NCBI RefSeq assembly: GCF_008119665.1 | Contig: NZ_CP043046.1 | Location: 682,001-746,000 of the forward strand | Direction: 5' to 3' | DNA: 64,000 nt | Source: Pigmentiphaga aceris | GTDB lineage: Bacteria > Pseudomonadota > Gammaproteobacteria > Burkholderiales > Burkholderiaceae_B | Part shown: one piece after another, positions 7,897 through 17,934 of the stretch | Numbering within the stretch: the first letter of the stretch is position 1 | Layout of the letters: each line of letters opens with the position of its first letter | Program-made: the position numbers and the translations under genes | The notes under the pieces: model-generated | Databases searched by the model: none | Seen by the model: the letters and a program-made list of their open reading frames with translations, nothing else | Told to the model about the DNA's origin: nothing

Positions 7897-9045
7897 ATGC
7901 CTGCCTCATCTTTGCGCTTGACCGACCTCAACGCGCGCCGGGCGGCTATCGCCATGGGCGTTGCCACTCCCGCAGATACCTTGCTTTACCTGCTGCTGCC
8001 GATGTTCGCCGCCGAATTCGGCGTGACACTTGTGCAGGCAGGGCTTCTGCTGGCAGCCAATCGCATCGTGCGTATCGTCGGTTACGGCCGGGTCGCCCGC
8101 TTCTACGCCGAGCGTGGCGATGCGCCCACCTGCACCATTGCCGTCATCGCCGCCTCGTGTTGCGGGCTGATCTACGCGACGGCGTCCGGTTTCTGGATGT
8201 TGTTGATCGCCCGGCTGGTCTGGGGGCTGTGCTTCGGCGCACTCAACCTGTCAACCCAAGCCTTGGCCACTGCGGACCTGGTGGGTTCCGGGCATCGAAC
8301 CGGCAAATCGCGGGCAGTCATCGCACTGGGTTCGATGCTGGCCTTGCCATTGGGTGCCGCCATGACCATGTGGGCAGGTCCGCGCCCGATCTTCTTTGTA
8401 TTGAGCGCGTTTGCACTCAGTGGCCTGTTCTTTACCCGCTACCTGCCGGTGCGTGCGGCCAAGGCCCCCAAGCCGCTGCCCATGCGTCGTTTCGGCAAAC
8501 CCAACAGCCTGGATCTCTGGTCCTTCATGGAAGGCGTGGCGCTCGACGGCCTGTTCATCATCGGCCTGTCGGTCTTCGCCCAAAGCGCGATGCAAGAACA
8601 TGCCGTGCTGGCAGCCGGCGCATTGATGGCCTTGCGCTACGTGGCCGAAATTCTGCTTGGCCCCTTGGGCGGGGCGATTGCCGATCGGCTCAGTCCCGAA
8701 CGCATGCTGGTGTGGTTGTCATTGGCCAGCGCGGTGGCATTGATCGGCTTCGGGGCTGGGTGGTTCTGGAGCGCCGCCGTGATCATGGTGTTGCGCGCAC
8801 TGCAACTGCCGCTGATGCCACCCATCGTGGCGCGCCGTTATCCGGGGCCGGGCAGGGTGGAGGCACTGGTGGCCCGATCCTTGTGGCGTGATATCGGCGG
8901 CGGCGTAGGCCCGCTGCTGGCCGGGCTGCTCTTGCCCATCACCCCAGCCTTGCTGCTGTATGGCGGAGCGGCGATTCTGGTGGCGGCCGCCGCGCTTGCC
9001 ACCACCCGGGATAAGCCGCCGGTGCTGCCGACCGAATCTGATTGA
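7897..9045 (+). CDS. Major facilitator superfamily transporter
   Basis: A 382-residue integral membrane protein with about twelve predicted helices and MFS features: a basic loop between helices 2 and 3 (RIVRIVGYGRVARFYAERG) and a matching loop in the second half (GGAIADRLSPERML). The ATG at 7897 is chosen over the upstream in-frame TTG because hydrophobic MFS-like sequence begins shortly after it; the ribosome site is weak. The substrate is unknown. It is a single gene between the liv locus and a convergent protease gene. The palindrome at 7838-7857 suggests specific regulation. Confidence 0.8.
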   Translation: MPASSLRLTDLNARRAAIAMGVATPADTLLYLLLPMFAAEFGVTLVQAGLLLAANRIVRIVGYGRVARFYAERGDAPTCTIAVIAASCCGLIYATASGFWMLLIARLVWGLCFGALNLSTQALATADLVGSGHRTGKSRAVIALGSMLALPLGAAMTMWAGPRPIFFVLSAFALSGLFFTRYLPVRAAKAPKPLPMRRFGKPNSLDLWSFMEGVALDGLFIIGLSVFAQSAMQEHAVLAAGALMALRYVAEILLGPLGGAIADRLSPERMLVWLSLASAVALIGFGAGWFWSAAVIMVLRALQLPLMPPIVARRYPGPGRVEALVARSLWRDIGGGVGPLLAGLLLPITPALLLYGGAAILVAAAALATTRDKPPVLPTESD

Positions 9046-9105
9046 TTGGCTGATTGAGGGCTGATTGATCGGTGAGCGACGCTGAGCAAGTAGATCAGCG
9101 CCAAC

Positions 9106-9159
9106 TCAATCACCAACACTCAATCACCAACACCCAATCACCAACACCCAATCACCAAC
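9106..9159. repeat. Short tandem repeat, about four copies of a 14-bp unit
   Basis: The unit YCAATCACCAACAC begins at 9106, 9120, 9134 and 9148 (the last copy is incomplete). It lies between the convergent MFS and protease genes. No function is evident. Confidence 0.85.
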
Positions 9160-9207
9160 CAAGCCCACGCAACGTCAGGCCGCAGTCATCACGCCAAAAC
9201 TGGCGTC

Positions 9208-10374
<1,167 letters not shown>

Positions 10375-10409
10375 GGAAAGCAGTGACCGGAAACACAAGA
10401 AAGGCAATC

Positions 10410-11222
10410 ATGGCAGGGGAAGTGAGCACTATGCAAACTGACGGCGTCTTTGCGACCGTTCGAACGACAGATTTGACCAATTGGCTGGCCGTCGAGCTGC
10501 AATCCACCCGTTTCAAGGACTACTGTCCAAACGGATTGCAGGTATCCGGCAGCGCCGAGATCCGCCGCATCGTGTCCGGCGTGACCGCGTCCGAGGCATT
10601 GATCCATGAAGCGATTGCCCGTCGTGCCAATGCCATCCTGGTTCACCACGGCTGGTTCTGGAAAAATGAAGACCCGCGCGTGGTCGGCATCCGCCGCACG
10701 CGGCTGGCGCTCTTGCTGAAACACGACATCAACCTGCTTGCCTACCACCTGCCGCTGGATGCCCACCCGCGTTGGGGCAACAACGCGCAGCTGGCGCAGG
10801 TCATCGGCCTGGCTCCGGCCATGACGGCCGACGGTCCAGTGTGTGTTGGTGACAACGATTTGATCTGGGTCGGCTCTGCGCCGGGGCTCAATACCCTGGG
10901 GCAACTGGCCACGCGCATCGAAGAAAGGCTCGCGCGCGTGCCGTTGGTGATTGGCGACCCGGACAAACCCATCGGGCGCGTCGCGTGGTGCACCGGGGCC
11001 GCGCAAGGCATGTTGCAGCAGGCGATCGACGCGGGCGCCGATGCGTTCATTACGGGTGAGGTGTCAGAACCCACCGTGCACCTGGCACGTGAATCGGGGG
11101 TAGGATTCATCAGTGCAGGTCACCACGCCACCGAACGCTATGGTGTGAAAGCACTCGGTGAGGCGGTGCAGCGGCGCTTCGGGGTGCCAGTAGAGTTCGT
11201 CGATATCGATAACCCTGCCTGA
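10410..11222 (+). CDS. Nif3-like dinuclear metal centre protein (YbgI family)
   Basis: A 270-residue member of the NIF3/YbgI family, often annotated as GTP cyclohydrolase I type 2 although its role is unsettled. Metal-ligand motifs are visible: VHHGWFWK near the N terminus, LLAYHLPLDAHP in the middle, and GEVSEPTVHLARE with SAGHHATERYG near the C terminus. Two starts are possible: ATG 10410 (AAGG upstream) and ATG 10431 (GGGGAAG upstream). A Nif3 gene divergent from a Do-type protease and followed by mscL/petABC is typical of Bordetella-like genomes. Confidence 0.88.
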   Translation: MAGEVSTMQTDGVFATVRTTDLTNWLAVELQSTRFKDYCPNGLQVSGSAEIRRIVSGVTASEALIHEAIARRANAILVHHGWFWKNEDPRVVGIRRTRLALLLKHDINLLAYHLPLDAHPRWGNNAQLAQVIGLAPAMTADGPVCVGDNDLIWVGSAPGLNTLGQLATRIEERLARVPLVIGDPDKPIGRVAWCTGAAQGMLQQAIDAGADAFITGEVSEPTVHLARESGVGFISAGHHATERYGVKALGEAVQRRFGVPVEFVDIDNPA

Positions 11223-11242
11223 GCACGGGTTTGCCAACATAT

Positions 11243-11265
11243 GGCACCGGCAACATGCCGGTGCC
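11243..11265. terminator. Hairpin between convergent Nif3 and mscL genes
   Basis: A perfect 9-bp stem, GGCACCGGC and GCCGGTGCC with a five-base loop, lies between the stops of two convergent genes (11222 and 11291). There is no T-tract, so it may be only a stabilising or weakly terminating hairpin. Confidence 0.5.
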
Positions 11266-11290
11266 TGCCGCGATCCGGTTTAATTTCCTG

Positions 11291-11755
11291 TCAGACGTCG
11301 CTGCCGACAGCAGGCGGCGTGGTGACAACCGGCTTCTTTTTCAGCTCATCGCGGATCTCGCGAAGCAAGACGATGTCCTCGGCCGGGCCTTTTGCAGCCG
11401 GGTCCAATTTCCCCTTAGCGCGATTTACCAACTTTACCATCCAGAAAATCACGAATGCCAAAAGGATGAAGTTGATCAGTATCGTGACGAAGTTGCCGTA
11501 TGCAAATACGGTTGCCCCTGCCTTGGTCAGCGCATCGTAGGTGTAAGCCCCTGTGTAGTTAGCCGGTTCTCGTAATACGTAGAACTTGTTGGTGAAGTCG
11601 AAGCCACCGACCAATACGTTGACGACCGGCATGACGATGTCACGAACCAGCGAGTCGACGATCTTGCCGAATGCGGCACCGATGATCACACCGACGGCCA
11701 GGTCAATGACGTTGCCACGTACGGCGAAGTCGCGAAATTCTTTTAATACGCCCAT
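11291..11755 (-). CDS. mscL: Large-conductance mechanosensitive channel MscL
   Basis: Homopentameric inner-membrane channel that opens under membrane tension to release solutes on hypo-osmotic shock. The 154-residue protein begins [33 protein letters not shown], the strongly conserved N-terminal helix and first membrane segment, and has the second segment [21 protein letters not shown] and a charged C-terminal bundle ([10 protein letters not shown]). It runs divergently from petA. Confidence 0.96.
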   Translation of the reverse strand: MGVLKEFRDFAVRGNVIDLAVGVIIGAAFGKIVDSLVRDIVMPVVNVLVGGFDFTNKFYVLREPANYTGAYTYDALTKAGATVFAYGNFVTILINFILLAFVIFWMVKLVNRAKGKLDPAAKGPAEDIVLLREIRDELKKKPVVTTPPAVGSDV

Positions 11756-11922
11756 GTCGAGTGCTCCAGGTGGTGGTTGTAGTGATGTGGATCAAACGAT
11801 GATACCGACGCACAACGTACGATCCGCGGGCGCGACGTTAATTTTCGTATCTACATCGGGGTTTGTCGGGCAGCGCGACAATCAAGGGCGGCAAAAGTTC
11901 CGGGTGAGCGTGGGCTGTACGC

Positions 11923-11928
11923 TATAAT
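11923..11928 (+). promoter_or_regulatory. Probable -10 element of the petABC operon
   Basis: A consensus TATAAT lies 61 bases before the petA ATG. The -35 region (TTCCGG near 11898) is poor, so the promoter may depend on an activator or on the -10 alone. Confidence 0.5.
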
Positions 11929-11988
11929 CCGGCGCAAGCTGCCCCCAGACCGTCGTGGGCCTGCACCGATGTACTTGAGGACTTGTAA

Positions 11989-12597
11989 ATGAATCAGGAC
12001 AATCCGGTAGACGCTTCCCGTCGTTTCTGGGTGGGCACTACCTGCGTGGCTGGCGGGGTGGCAGCGGCTGGCGTCGCCGTGCCGTTCGTCAGCACCTTTG
12101 CGCCTTCCGAGCGTGCGAAAGCCGCTGGCGCGCCGGTCGAAGCCGACATCGCCGGCATGGCGGTCGGTGAAATCCGCACCGTCGAATGGCGTGGCAATCC
12201 GGTATGGATTCTGCGCCGCTCGCCGGAACAGATTGAAAGCCTCAAAGCTACCGAAAGCGAAGTCGCCGATCCGAAATCGCTGCGCAGCCCCGGCGAAATC
12301 ACCCCCGAATACGCGTCGAACCAATGGCGCTCGCGCAAGCCCGAATATCTGGTTGCCGTCGGCATCTGTCCGCACCTTGGCTGCTCGCCAACGGCGCGCA
12401 TGGCACCGGGTGCGCAAACCGGCCTGCCGGCCGACTGGCATGGCGGTTTCCTCTGCCCCTGTCACGGCTCCACCTTCGACGTCGCCGGTCGGGTGTACAA
12501 AAACAAGCCAGCTCCAGACAACCTGACGATTCCGCCGCACCAATACCTCTCCGAGACCAAGATCCTGGTCGGTGTGGACGAAAACAACAAAGCCTGA
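11989..12597 (+). CDS. petA: Ubiquinol-cytochrome c reductase, Rieske iron-sulfur subunit
   Basis: Carries the 2Fe-2S cluster of the cytochrome bc1 complex, which moves electrons from quinol to cytochrome c1. The 202-residue protein has the cluster boxes CPHLGC (C127, H129, C132) and CPCHGS (C156, C158, H159). The N terminus SRRFWVGTTCVAGGVAAAG is a twin-arginine signal that also serves as the membrane anchor, so this is a likely client of the tatABC genes at the left of the window. petB and petC follow in the usual order. Confidence 0.97.
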   Translation: MNQDNPVDASRRFWVGTTCVAGGVAAAGVAVPFVSTFAPSERAKAAGAPVEADIAGMAVGEIRTVEWRGNPVWILRRSPEQIESLKATESEVADPKSLRSPGEITPEYASNQWRSRKPEYLVAVGICPHLGCSPTARMAPGAQTGLPADWHGGFLCPCHGSTFDVAGRVYKNKPAPDNLTIPPHQYLSETKILVGVDENNKA

Positions 12598-12723
12598 TGT
12601 GCATGTGCCCGGTTCGCCGGGCTTTGTGTCATCACGACAATTAGAAAGACGTTCCGGCTGGGCAGGCATGCAATCGCTACCTGATCCCGCCGATCCGAAC
12701 CGCCGCAATAGGAGCAGGAAGTC

Positions 12724-14109
12724 ATGGCTGGCGAGAAGAAAGTCGAGACCACGGGTCTGCTGGGCTGGGTAGACGCCCGCTTCCCGGCCACCTCGACGTG
12801 GAAAGCGCATCTGTCCGAATACTATGCACCGAAGAATTTCAACTTCTGGTACATCTTCGGATCGTTGGCGTTGCTGGTCCTGGTCATCCAGATCGTCACC
12901 GGCATTTTCCTGGTGATGCACTACAAACCCGACGCAGAACGCGCATTCCAGTCGGTCGAATACATCATGCGCGAGGTTCCGTGGGGCTGGCTGGTGCGCT
13001 ACATGCACTCCACCGGCGCATCCATGTTCTTCGTGGTCGTCTACCTGCACATGGCCCGCGGCCTGATGTACGGTTCGTACCGCAAACCGCGCGAACTGGT
13101 GTGGATCTTCGGCGTTGCCATCTTCCTCTGTCTGATGGCCGAGGCCTTCATGGGCTACCTGCTGCCCTGGGGCCAGATGTCGTATTGGGGTGCCCAGGTG
13201 ATCGTGAACCTGTTCGCCGCAATCCCCTTCGTCGGCCCTGACCTTGCCCTGCTGATCCGTGGTGACTACGTGGTGTCGGACGCCACGCTGAACCGCTTCT
13301 TCTCCTTCCACGTGATTGCCGTGCCGCTGGTGCTGCTTGGCCTGGTGGTGGCGCACATCGTCGCGCTGCACGAAGTCGGTTCGCTGAATCCCGACGGCGT
13401 GGAAATCAAGGAAAAGAAAGACGCGCTGGGTCGTCCGCTGGACGGCATCCCGTTCCACCCGTACTACACGGTGCACGACATCTTCGGCGTGTCGATCTTC
13501 CTGATGATCTTCAGCGCGATCCTGTTCTTCGCGCCGGAAATGGGCGGCTACTTCCTTGAGTACAACAACTTCATCCCGGCCGATTCGCTGAAGACGCCGC
13601 CGCACATCGCCCCGGTCTGGTACTTCACGCCGTTCTACTCGATGTTGCGCGCGACCACCGACGTGTTCACCTGGGTGCTGGCCGCCTCGGCCGTGCTGGG
13701 TGCGATCTACATCGGACTGCGTACGCGCTTCGCACCGAAGATCAGGCTCGGCATCGTGCTGGCGCTGCTGGTCGTCGCCGTGCTGCTGCGTGTCTTCGAT
13801 GCCAAGTTCTGGGGCGTGGTGATCATGGGCGGTACCGTCGTGATCCTGTTCTTCCTGCCCTGGCTCGATCACTCGCCGGTCAAGTCGATTCGCTATCGCC
13901 CGACCTGGCACAAGGCGGTCTACCTGGTGTTCGCGATCAACTTCCTGATCCTGGGCTACCTGGGTGTGCAACCGCCCAGCGACGTCGGCAACCTCGTGTC
14001 GCAGATCGGAACCATGCTGTATCTCGCGTTCTTCCTGCTGATGCCCTTGTGGAGCCGCGTCGGCACCTTCAAGCCGGTGCCGGACCGCGTGACGTTTTCC
14101 GCTCACTGA
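12724..14109 (+). CDS. petB: Ubiquinol-cytochrome c reductase, cytochrome b subunit
   Basis: Integral membrane core of the bc1 complex with two b-type haems and both quinone sites. The 461-residue protein is full length for the fused (mitochondrial-like) form. Conserved parts include GWLVRYMHSTGAS and LHMARGLMYGSYRKPRELVW (haem histidines), the LPWGQMSYWGAQV quinol-site region, FHVIAVPLVLLGLVVAHIVALHEVG (second haem pair) and PxHIAPVWYF. AGGAGCAGGAAG precedes the ATG. It is the middle gene of petABC. Confidence 0.97.
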   Translation: MAGEKKVETTGLLGWVDARFPATSTWKAHLSEYYAPKNFNFWYIFGSLALLVLVIQIVTGIFLVMHYKPDAERAFQSVEYIMREVPWGWLVRYMHSTGASMFFVVVYLHMARGLMYGSYRKPRELVWIFGVAIFLCLMAEAFMGYLLPWGQMSYWGAQVIVNLFAAIPFVGPDLALLIRGDYVVSDATLNRFFSFHVIAVPLVLLGLVVAHIVALHEVGSLNPDGVEIKEKKDALGRPLDGIPFHPYYTVHDIFGVSIFLMIFSAILFFAPEMGGYFLEYNNFIPADSLKTPPHIAPVWYFTPFYSMLRATTDVFTWVLAASAVLGAIYIGLRTRFAPKIRLGIVLALLVVAVLLRVFDAKFWGVVIMGGTVVILFFLPWLDHSPVKSIRYRPTWHKAVYLVFAINFLILGYLGVQPPSDVGNLVSQIGTMLYLAFFLLMPLWSRVGTFKPVPDRVTFSAH

Positions 14110-14166
14110 GACACGGGTGGGGGCAGCGGTGCTGCCCCTGTCGGACAAGACTCTACGGATATCAAG

Positions 14167-15030
14167 ATGAAGAAGCTTCTCGGTGCCCTCGTGCTGATGC
14201 TGTCCAGCTCGCTGGCCTGTGCTGCCGAAGGCGGGTTCCCGCTGGAACGCGCGCCTGACCGCATCAACAACCTCGTCGCCCTGCAAAACGGCGCGCGATT
14301 GTTCGTCAACTACTGCCTGAACTGCCACAGTGCCAGTTCAATGCGCTACAACCGCCTGAAGGACATCGGTCTGACCGATGTGCAGATTCGCGACAATCTG
14401 TTGTTTACCGGCGAAAAAGTCGGTGACCTGATGACCATCGCGATGACGCCGAAAGACGGCAAGGCCTGGTTCGGTGCCACCCCGCCCGACCTCTCGGTCA
14501 TTGCCCGCGCGAAGTCCTCGCATGCCGGTACCGGTGCCGACTACCTGTACACCTACCTGCGCGGCTACTACCGCGACGCCAGCAAAGCCACGGGTTGGAA
14601 CAACCTGGTGTTCCCGAATGTGGGCATGCCCCACGTGCTGTGGGAACGCCAAGGCCCGCGTGAACTGACCACCACCACCATCCATCCGGCACACGCGGAA
14701 GAAGGTGCCAAACCCGCTGCCGGTCATGGCAAGGCTTGGGAAAAAGTCACGACGGTTTATGATGTGAACGGAATTGCGACCAGCAAGACCGAAGCGCTGA
14801 CCGGTTACATGGGCGGCGAGCGCTTCGATGCGCAATTCAGCTCGAAAGATCCTGTCCGTACGGCGGCGTTCAACAATGATGTCGGTGACTTGGTCGCCTT
14901 CATGTCTTATATTGCCGAACCTGCCCAACGCGAGCGCACGCGTCTCGGCGTGTGGGTGCTGCTCTTTCTTGCCATCTTTGCCGTCATCGCGTGGCGCTTG
15001 AACGCGGTGTTCTGGAAAGACATCAAGTAG
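14167..15030 (+). CDS. petC: Ubiquinol-cytochrome c reductase, cytochrome c1
   Basis: Periplasmic c-type cytochrome that accepts electrons from the Rieske centre. The 287-residue precursor has a Sec signal (MKKLLGALVLMLSSSLACAA), one haem site CLNCH (C50, C53, H54) and a C-terminal membrane anchor (LGVWVLLFLAIFAVIAWRLNAVFW). PDLSVIARA and the segment around NVGMPHVLW are typical of cytochrome c1. It ends the operon and is followed by a strong terminator. Confidence 0.97.
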   Translation: MKKLLGALVLMLSSSLACAAEGGFPLERAPDRINNLVALQNGARLFVNYCLNCHSASSMRYNRLKDIGLTDVQIRDNLLFTGEKVGDLMTIAMTPKDGKAWFGATPPDLSVIARAKSSHAGTGADYLYTYLRGYYRDASKATGWNNLVFPNVGMPHVLWERQGPRELTTTTIHPAHAEEGAKPAAGHGKAWEKVTTVYDVNGIATSKTEALTGYMGGERFDAQFSSKDPVRTAAFNNDVGDLVAFMSYIAEPAQRERTRLGVWVLLFLAIFAVIAWRLNAVFWKDIK

Positions 15031-15050
15031 TTTTTCTCTGCTCTTGCTGC

Positions 15051-15084
15051 AGGCCAGACCTGGCATCCGTCGGGTCTGGCCTTT
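15051..15084 (+). terminator. Rho-independent terminator of petABC
   Basis: A perfect 10-bp stem, AGGCCAGACC at 15051-15060 with GGTCTGGCCT at 15073-15082, followed by TTTC, 20 bases after the petC stop. The T-tract is short. Confidence 0.75.
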
Positions 15085-15119
15085 CATACTTATATCGTCA
15101 CTTATTGGGGGTCCCCGCG

Positions 15120-15731
15120 ATGATGGTGCTTTATTCCGGAACCACGTGCCCGTTCTCGCAGCGCTGCCGTTTTGTGCTGTTCGAGAAAGGCATGGATTTC
15201 GAGATTCGCGATGTTGATCTCTACAACAAGCCCGAAGATATCGCTGTGATGAACCCGTACGGTCAGGTGCCGATCCTGGTCGAACGTGACTTGATCCTGT
15301 ACGAATCGAACATCATCAACGAGTACATCGACGAGCGCTTCCCGCATCCGCAACTGATGCCGGCTGATCCGGTGATGCGCGCGCGTGCACGCCTGTTCCT
15401 GTTCAACTTCGAAAAAGAGCTGTTCGTCCACGTGACGACGCTCGAATCGCGCAGCGCGAAGAGCGACGAAAAGGCCCTGGACGTGGCACGTGCCCAGATT
15501 CGCGACCGTCTGGCGCAACTGGCACCCATGTTCCTGAAGAACAAGTTCATGCTGGGCGAAGAGTTCTCGATGCTCGACGTCGCCATTGCGCCGTTGCTGT
15601 GGCGCCTGGATCACTACGGTATCGAACTGCCCAAAAACGCGGCACCGCTGCAAAAGTACGCCGAGCGCATCTTTTCGCGTCCGGCCTACATCGAAGCACT
15701 CACGCCGTCTGAAAAGGTCATGCGTCGCTGA
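15120..15731 (+). CDS. sspA: Stringent starvation protein A (SspA)
   Basis: RNA-polymerase-associated protein of the glutathione S-transferase fold that takes part in stress and starvation responses. The 203-residue product has the GST N-terminal domain (MMVLYSGTTCPFSQRCRFVLFEKGMDFEIRDVDL, then NPYGQVPILVERDLILYESNIINEYID) and the all-helical C-terminal domain. The conserved PYGQVP and the neighbouring sspB identify it as SspA rather than a catalytic GST. Two adjacent ATGs (15120, 15123) could be used. Its stop overlaps the sspB start. Confidence 0.95.
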   Translation: MMVLYSGTTCPFSQRCRFVLFEKGMDFEIRDVDLYNKPEDIAVMNPYGQVPILVERDLILYESNIINEYIDERFPHPQLMPADPVMRARARLFLFNFEKELFVHVTTLESRSAKSDEKALDVARAQIRDRLAQLAPMFLKNKFMLGEEFSMLDVAIAPLLWRLDHYGIELPKNAAPLQKYAERIFSRPAYIEALTPSEKVMRR

Positions 15732-16261
15732 TGAGCGAAACATCAACCAAGCCATACCTGATCCGTGCATTGCACGAATGGTGCACCGACAACGGCTACA
15801 CGCCGTTCCTGACGGTCACCGTGGATGCACGCACGGTGGTGCCGCGCGAACACATCAAGGACGGCGAGATCGTCCTGAACGTGGGATCGCTGGCAACTTA
15901 CAAGCTTGAACTCGGCAACGAATTTGTCGAGTTCCAGGCGCGTTTCGGTGGTGTCGCCCGGCAGATTTCCGTGCCGATCGACGCCGTCACTGCCATTTAC
16001 GCGCGTGAAACCGGTCAAGGCATGGCGTTCGAAGCCACGCCCATGGCGGAAGAGCCGGATACCCCGGCTCGTGATGCGGCTCCGGTCGCGTCAGCGCCAG
16101 AAAGCAGCGAGTCAGCCGGCGGCAAGCGTCCCGGTCTGGCAGCGGTTCCGTCGGCTGAATCCACGGGTGTCGCCGAGACACCCCCCGATCCAGACGGCCC
16201 GGAAACCCCGCCGCCGACCCCGCCCGAGCGTGGTCGACCGCAGCTCAAGGTCATCAAGTAA
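15731..16261 (+). CDS. sspB: ClpXP adaptor SspB
   Basis: Adaptor that delivers ssrA-tagged peptides to ClpXP. The 176-residue protein has the SspB fold region (KPYLIRALHEWCTDNGYTPFLTV, then GEIVLNVGSLATYKLELGNEFVEFQARFGG), a long disordered Pro/Ala/Ser-rich linker (about residues 105-165), and the C-terminal ClpX-binding tail RPQLKVIK. It overlaps sspA by one base (ATGA) and is presumably co-transcribed with it. tRNA-Thr follows. Confidence 0.95.
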   Translation: MSETSTKPYLIRALHEWCTDNGYTPFLTVTVDARTVVPREHIKDGEIVLNVGSLATYKLELGNEFVEFQARFGGVARQISVPIDAVTAIYARETGQGMAFEATPMAEEPDTPARDAAPVASAPESSESAGGKRPGLAAVPSAESTGVAETPPDPDGPETPPPTPPERGRPQLKVIK

Positions 16262-16304
16262 CAGGCCGCCTGATGGGTCATTTCTGTCTTTTCGCAGTTT
16301 GATC

Positions 16305-16310
16305 TAGAAT
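16305..16310 (+). promoter_or_regulatory. Possible -10 element of the tRNA-Thr gene
   Basis: TAGAAT lies nine bases before the mature tRNA 5' end, followed by a GC-rich discriminator (GCGGGG). The -35 match (TTCTGT near 16282) is weak. Confidence 0.4.
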
Positions 16311-16319
16311 GCGGGGCTT

Positions 16320-16395
16320 GCCGGTGTAGCTCAGTTGGTAGAGCAGCTCACTTGTAATGAGAAGGTCGAGGGTTCGATTCCTTTCTCCGGCACCA
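16320..16395 (+). tRNA. tRNA-Thr (anticodon UGU)
   Basis: A 76-base cloverleaf with the CCA end encoded. The acceptor arm GCCGGTG pairs with CTCCGGC with one T-T mismatch; the D-arm is AGCTCAGTTGGTAGAGCA; the anticodon stem CTCA/TGAG encloses TGT at 16353-16355; and the T-arm has GGTTCGATTCC. The anticodon reads ACA and related threonine codons. It follows sspB and precedes a strong terminator. Confidence 0.97.
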
Positions 16396-16403
16396 GAATT
16401 AAG

Positions 16404-16434
16404 AAAAGGCCAGCCCTTCGGGGTTGGCCTTTTT
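16404..16434 (+). terminator. Rho-independent terminator after tRNA-Thr
   Basis: An 11- to 13-bp stem (AAGGCCAGCCC with GGGTTGGCCTT, one G-T pair) with a TTCG tetraloop and TTTTT, starting nine bases after the tRNA CCA. Confidence 0.9.
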
Positions 16435-16829
16435 GCGTTTGGCTTGCCAGTGCGGCGAACGCTGCTTGGCTTTGTCGTTCCTTGCTTTGTTGTTCCCTGC
16501 TTGGGCCATGCCACGTTTTGCTGATCTCGGCAGTTCCGCGTTGATGTGATCCGACATTGACGCTATCGCCAGCGCTTGATTCAGTCTGCCTGCAGACTAT
16601 CTTGAATCATCCTGGATTGGGTTTCAGGCATTTTTTGCCTTACTGGCGTTATTAATGTCTTTATAAATGACACGTATCTTGTTGATATTTTAATTCGTGC
16701 ATGCGAACGCTTGACGGCCGAAGTTCGGTCCCAGTATGTTCCCGGGTCCCCGGTGTTTTGCTGATGATTTAAGCCTGTCCTAAAGGCTGTCAGCTTGCAT
16801 AATCGAACATCATCTATTTGAATTAGAAA
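16435..16829. other. Non-coding stretch before the DUF4214 gene
   Basis: No gene is supported here. The stretch is more AT-rich than its surroundings from about 16560 onward. An extended -10-like TGCATAAT (16796-16803) lies 26 bases before the DUF4214 start, with a small hairpin AGCCT/AGGCT just upstream (16772-16788). No clear -35 is visible. Confidence 0.5.
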
Positions 16830-17801
16830 ATGGCCTTCAGCTCACTTTCCGCGCGGGACATAGAAAGCGCTATTCGTCTCAACTTAGTCCCATACGAGTC
16901 GTCGTCCGCTGATAGCGGTTGGGATAATGCTGCGAATTACTATACCCAAGAAAGGGTGGTGTTCCAGGGCGACATTTTCGTGATTACGCTTCAAAAAGAC
17001 GCCACCTACGGCATTGCCTCGATCAGCTATCGCGACCCATGGGACCTCTCGTTGCACGATTCAAGCGGAAAATTGCTCCGTATGGATCAGGGGCTTGGCG
17101 ATCCGGGCACGGACATGATCGTGAACTTCATCCCGAGCTACACAGGTGACTATTATATTGATGCTGCCTGGATGCAAGGGTCTGGCGACAATGCCTTCGC
17201 AATGGTCGCCGTCTTTGAAGACGTCGATACCATGCCCGTTGTCGGACCGCACTTCGGCACAGCCGGACTCGATACGATCACCGTGAAAGGACTGCGCGCA
17301 GGCCATAACCTGAGCATCAACGGGGAAACCGTCACGCTTCAGCAGGTCGGTCAGGCTGAACGCAAATACGTAGGCGTGGAACGCTTCCGCTTCGACGACA
17401 TCACGATTGCGACGGATATCAACGGAAACGCCGGCAAGGCATATCGCCTTTACGAAGCTGCCTTCGATCGTGCTCCTGACGCAAAGGGGCTTGGCTTCTG
17501 GATCAACGGGCTTGATCACAACATCAGCCTGCTTTCGGTCGCAAATTCCTTCCTGGCAAGCCCGGAGTTCAAATCACGTTATGGCGACGATATGACGCAA
17601 CGTGATTACGTGACGGCCCTGTACCAGAACGTCCTGAATCGCGCACCCGACCAGGCCGGTTCGGATTTCTGGGTGAATGCACTCAACAGCGGCTCAAGCC
17701 GAGCCCAGGTGCTCGTGAATTTCTCAGAGTCGATCGAGAACCAGCAAGGCGTCATCGGTGCCATTCAGAATGGCATTCAGTACGAGACCTGGGTCGGATA
17801 A
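16830..17801 (+). CDS. DUF4214 domain protein
   Basis: A 323-residue protein of unknown function. Residues 1-130 resemble a beta-rich domain (PSYTGDYYIDAAWMQG, similar in style to pre-peptidase C-terminal domains). The C-terminal third has two DUF4214-type repeats: AYRLYEAAFDRAPDAKGLGFW and DYVTALYQNVLNRAPDQAGSDFW. DUF4214 occurs in many secreted or surface proteins, including type I secretion substrates. No Sec signal is present, which fits C-terminal-signal export, but no secretion genes are adjacent. The ATG at 16830 has only a poor ribosome site. The gene lies alone in an AT-richer patch, suggesting accessory origin. Confidence 0.75.
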   Translation: MAFSSLSARDIESAIRLNLVPYESSSADSGWDNAANYYTQERVVFQGDIFVITLQKDATYGIASISYRDPWDLSLHDSSGKLLRMDQGLGDPGTDMIVNFIPSYTGDYYIDAAWMQGSGDNAFAMVAVFEDVDTMPVVGPHFGTAGLDTITVKGLRAGHNLSINGETVTLQQVGQAERKYVGVERFRFDDITIATDINGNAGKAYRLYEAAFDRAPDAKGLGFWINGLDHNISLLSVANSFLASPEFKSRYGDDMTQRDYVTALYQNVLNRAPDQAGSDFWVNALNSGSSRAQVLVNFSESIENQQGVIGAIQNGIQYETWVG

Positions 17802-17857
17802 GCAAGGACCCACGGCGTACCGCGTGCCGTGCGCGTGGTACCACCTTGAAGAACAGA

Positions 17858-17893
17858 GTCAGCCGAAAGCCCGTCCTGGGGCTCACGGCTGAC
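17858..17893. terminator. Strong hairpin between convergent DUF4214 and efflux pump genes
   Basis: GTCAGCCG (17858-17865) pairs with CGGCTGAC (17886-17893), and the inner AGCCC pairs with GGGCT. It lies between the stops at 17801 and 17935. On the minus strand it is followed by a T-rich stretch (TCTGTTCTTC), so it probably ends the efflux-pump transcript. Confidence 0.55.
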
Positions 17894-17934
17894 GCATTTC
17901 TGTTAATCAGCGCTGCACAGGAGCCGCGCTGGGT

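Noticed and set aside
11291..14328. Long minus-strand open frame of 825 codons (11851-14328)
   Set aside because: It is antisense to petA and petB, whose plus-strand products have clear Rieske and cytochrome b motifs.
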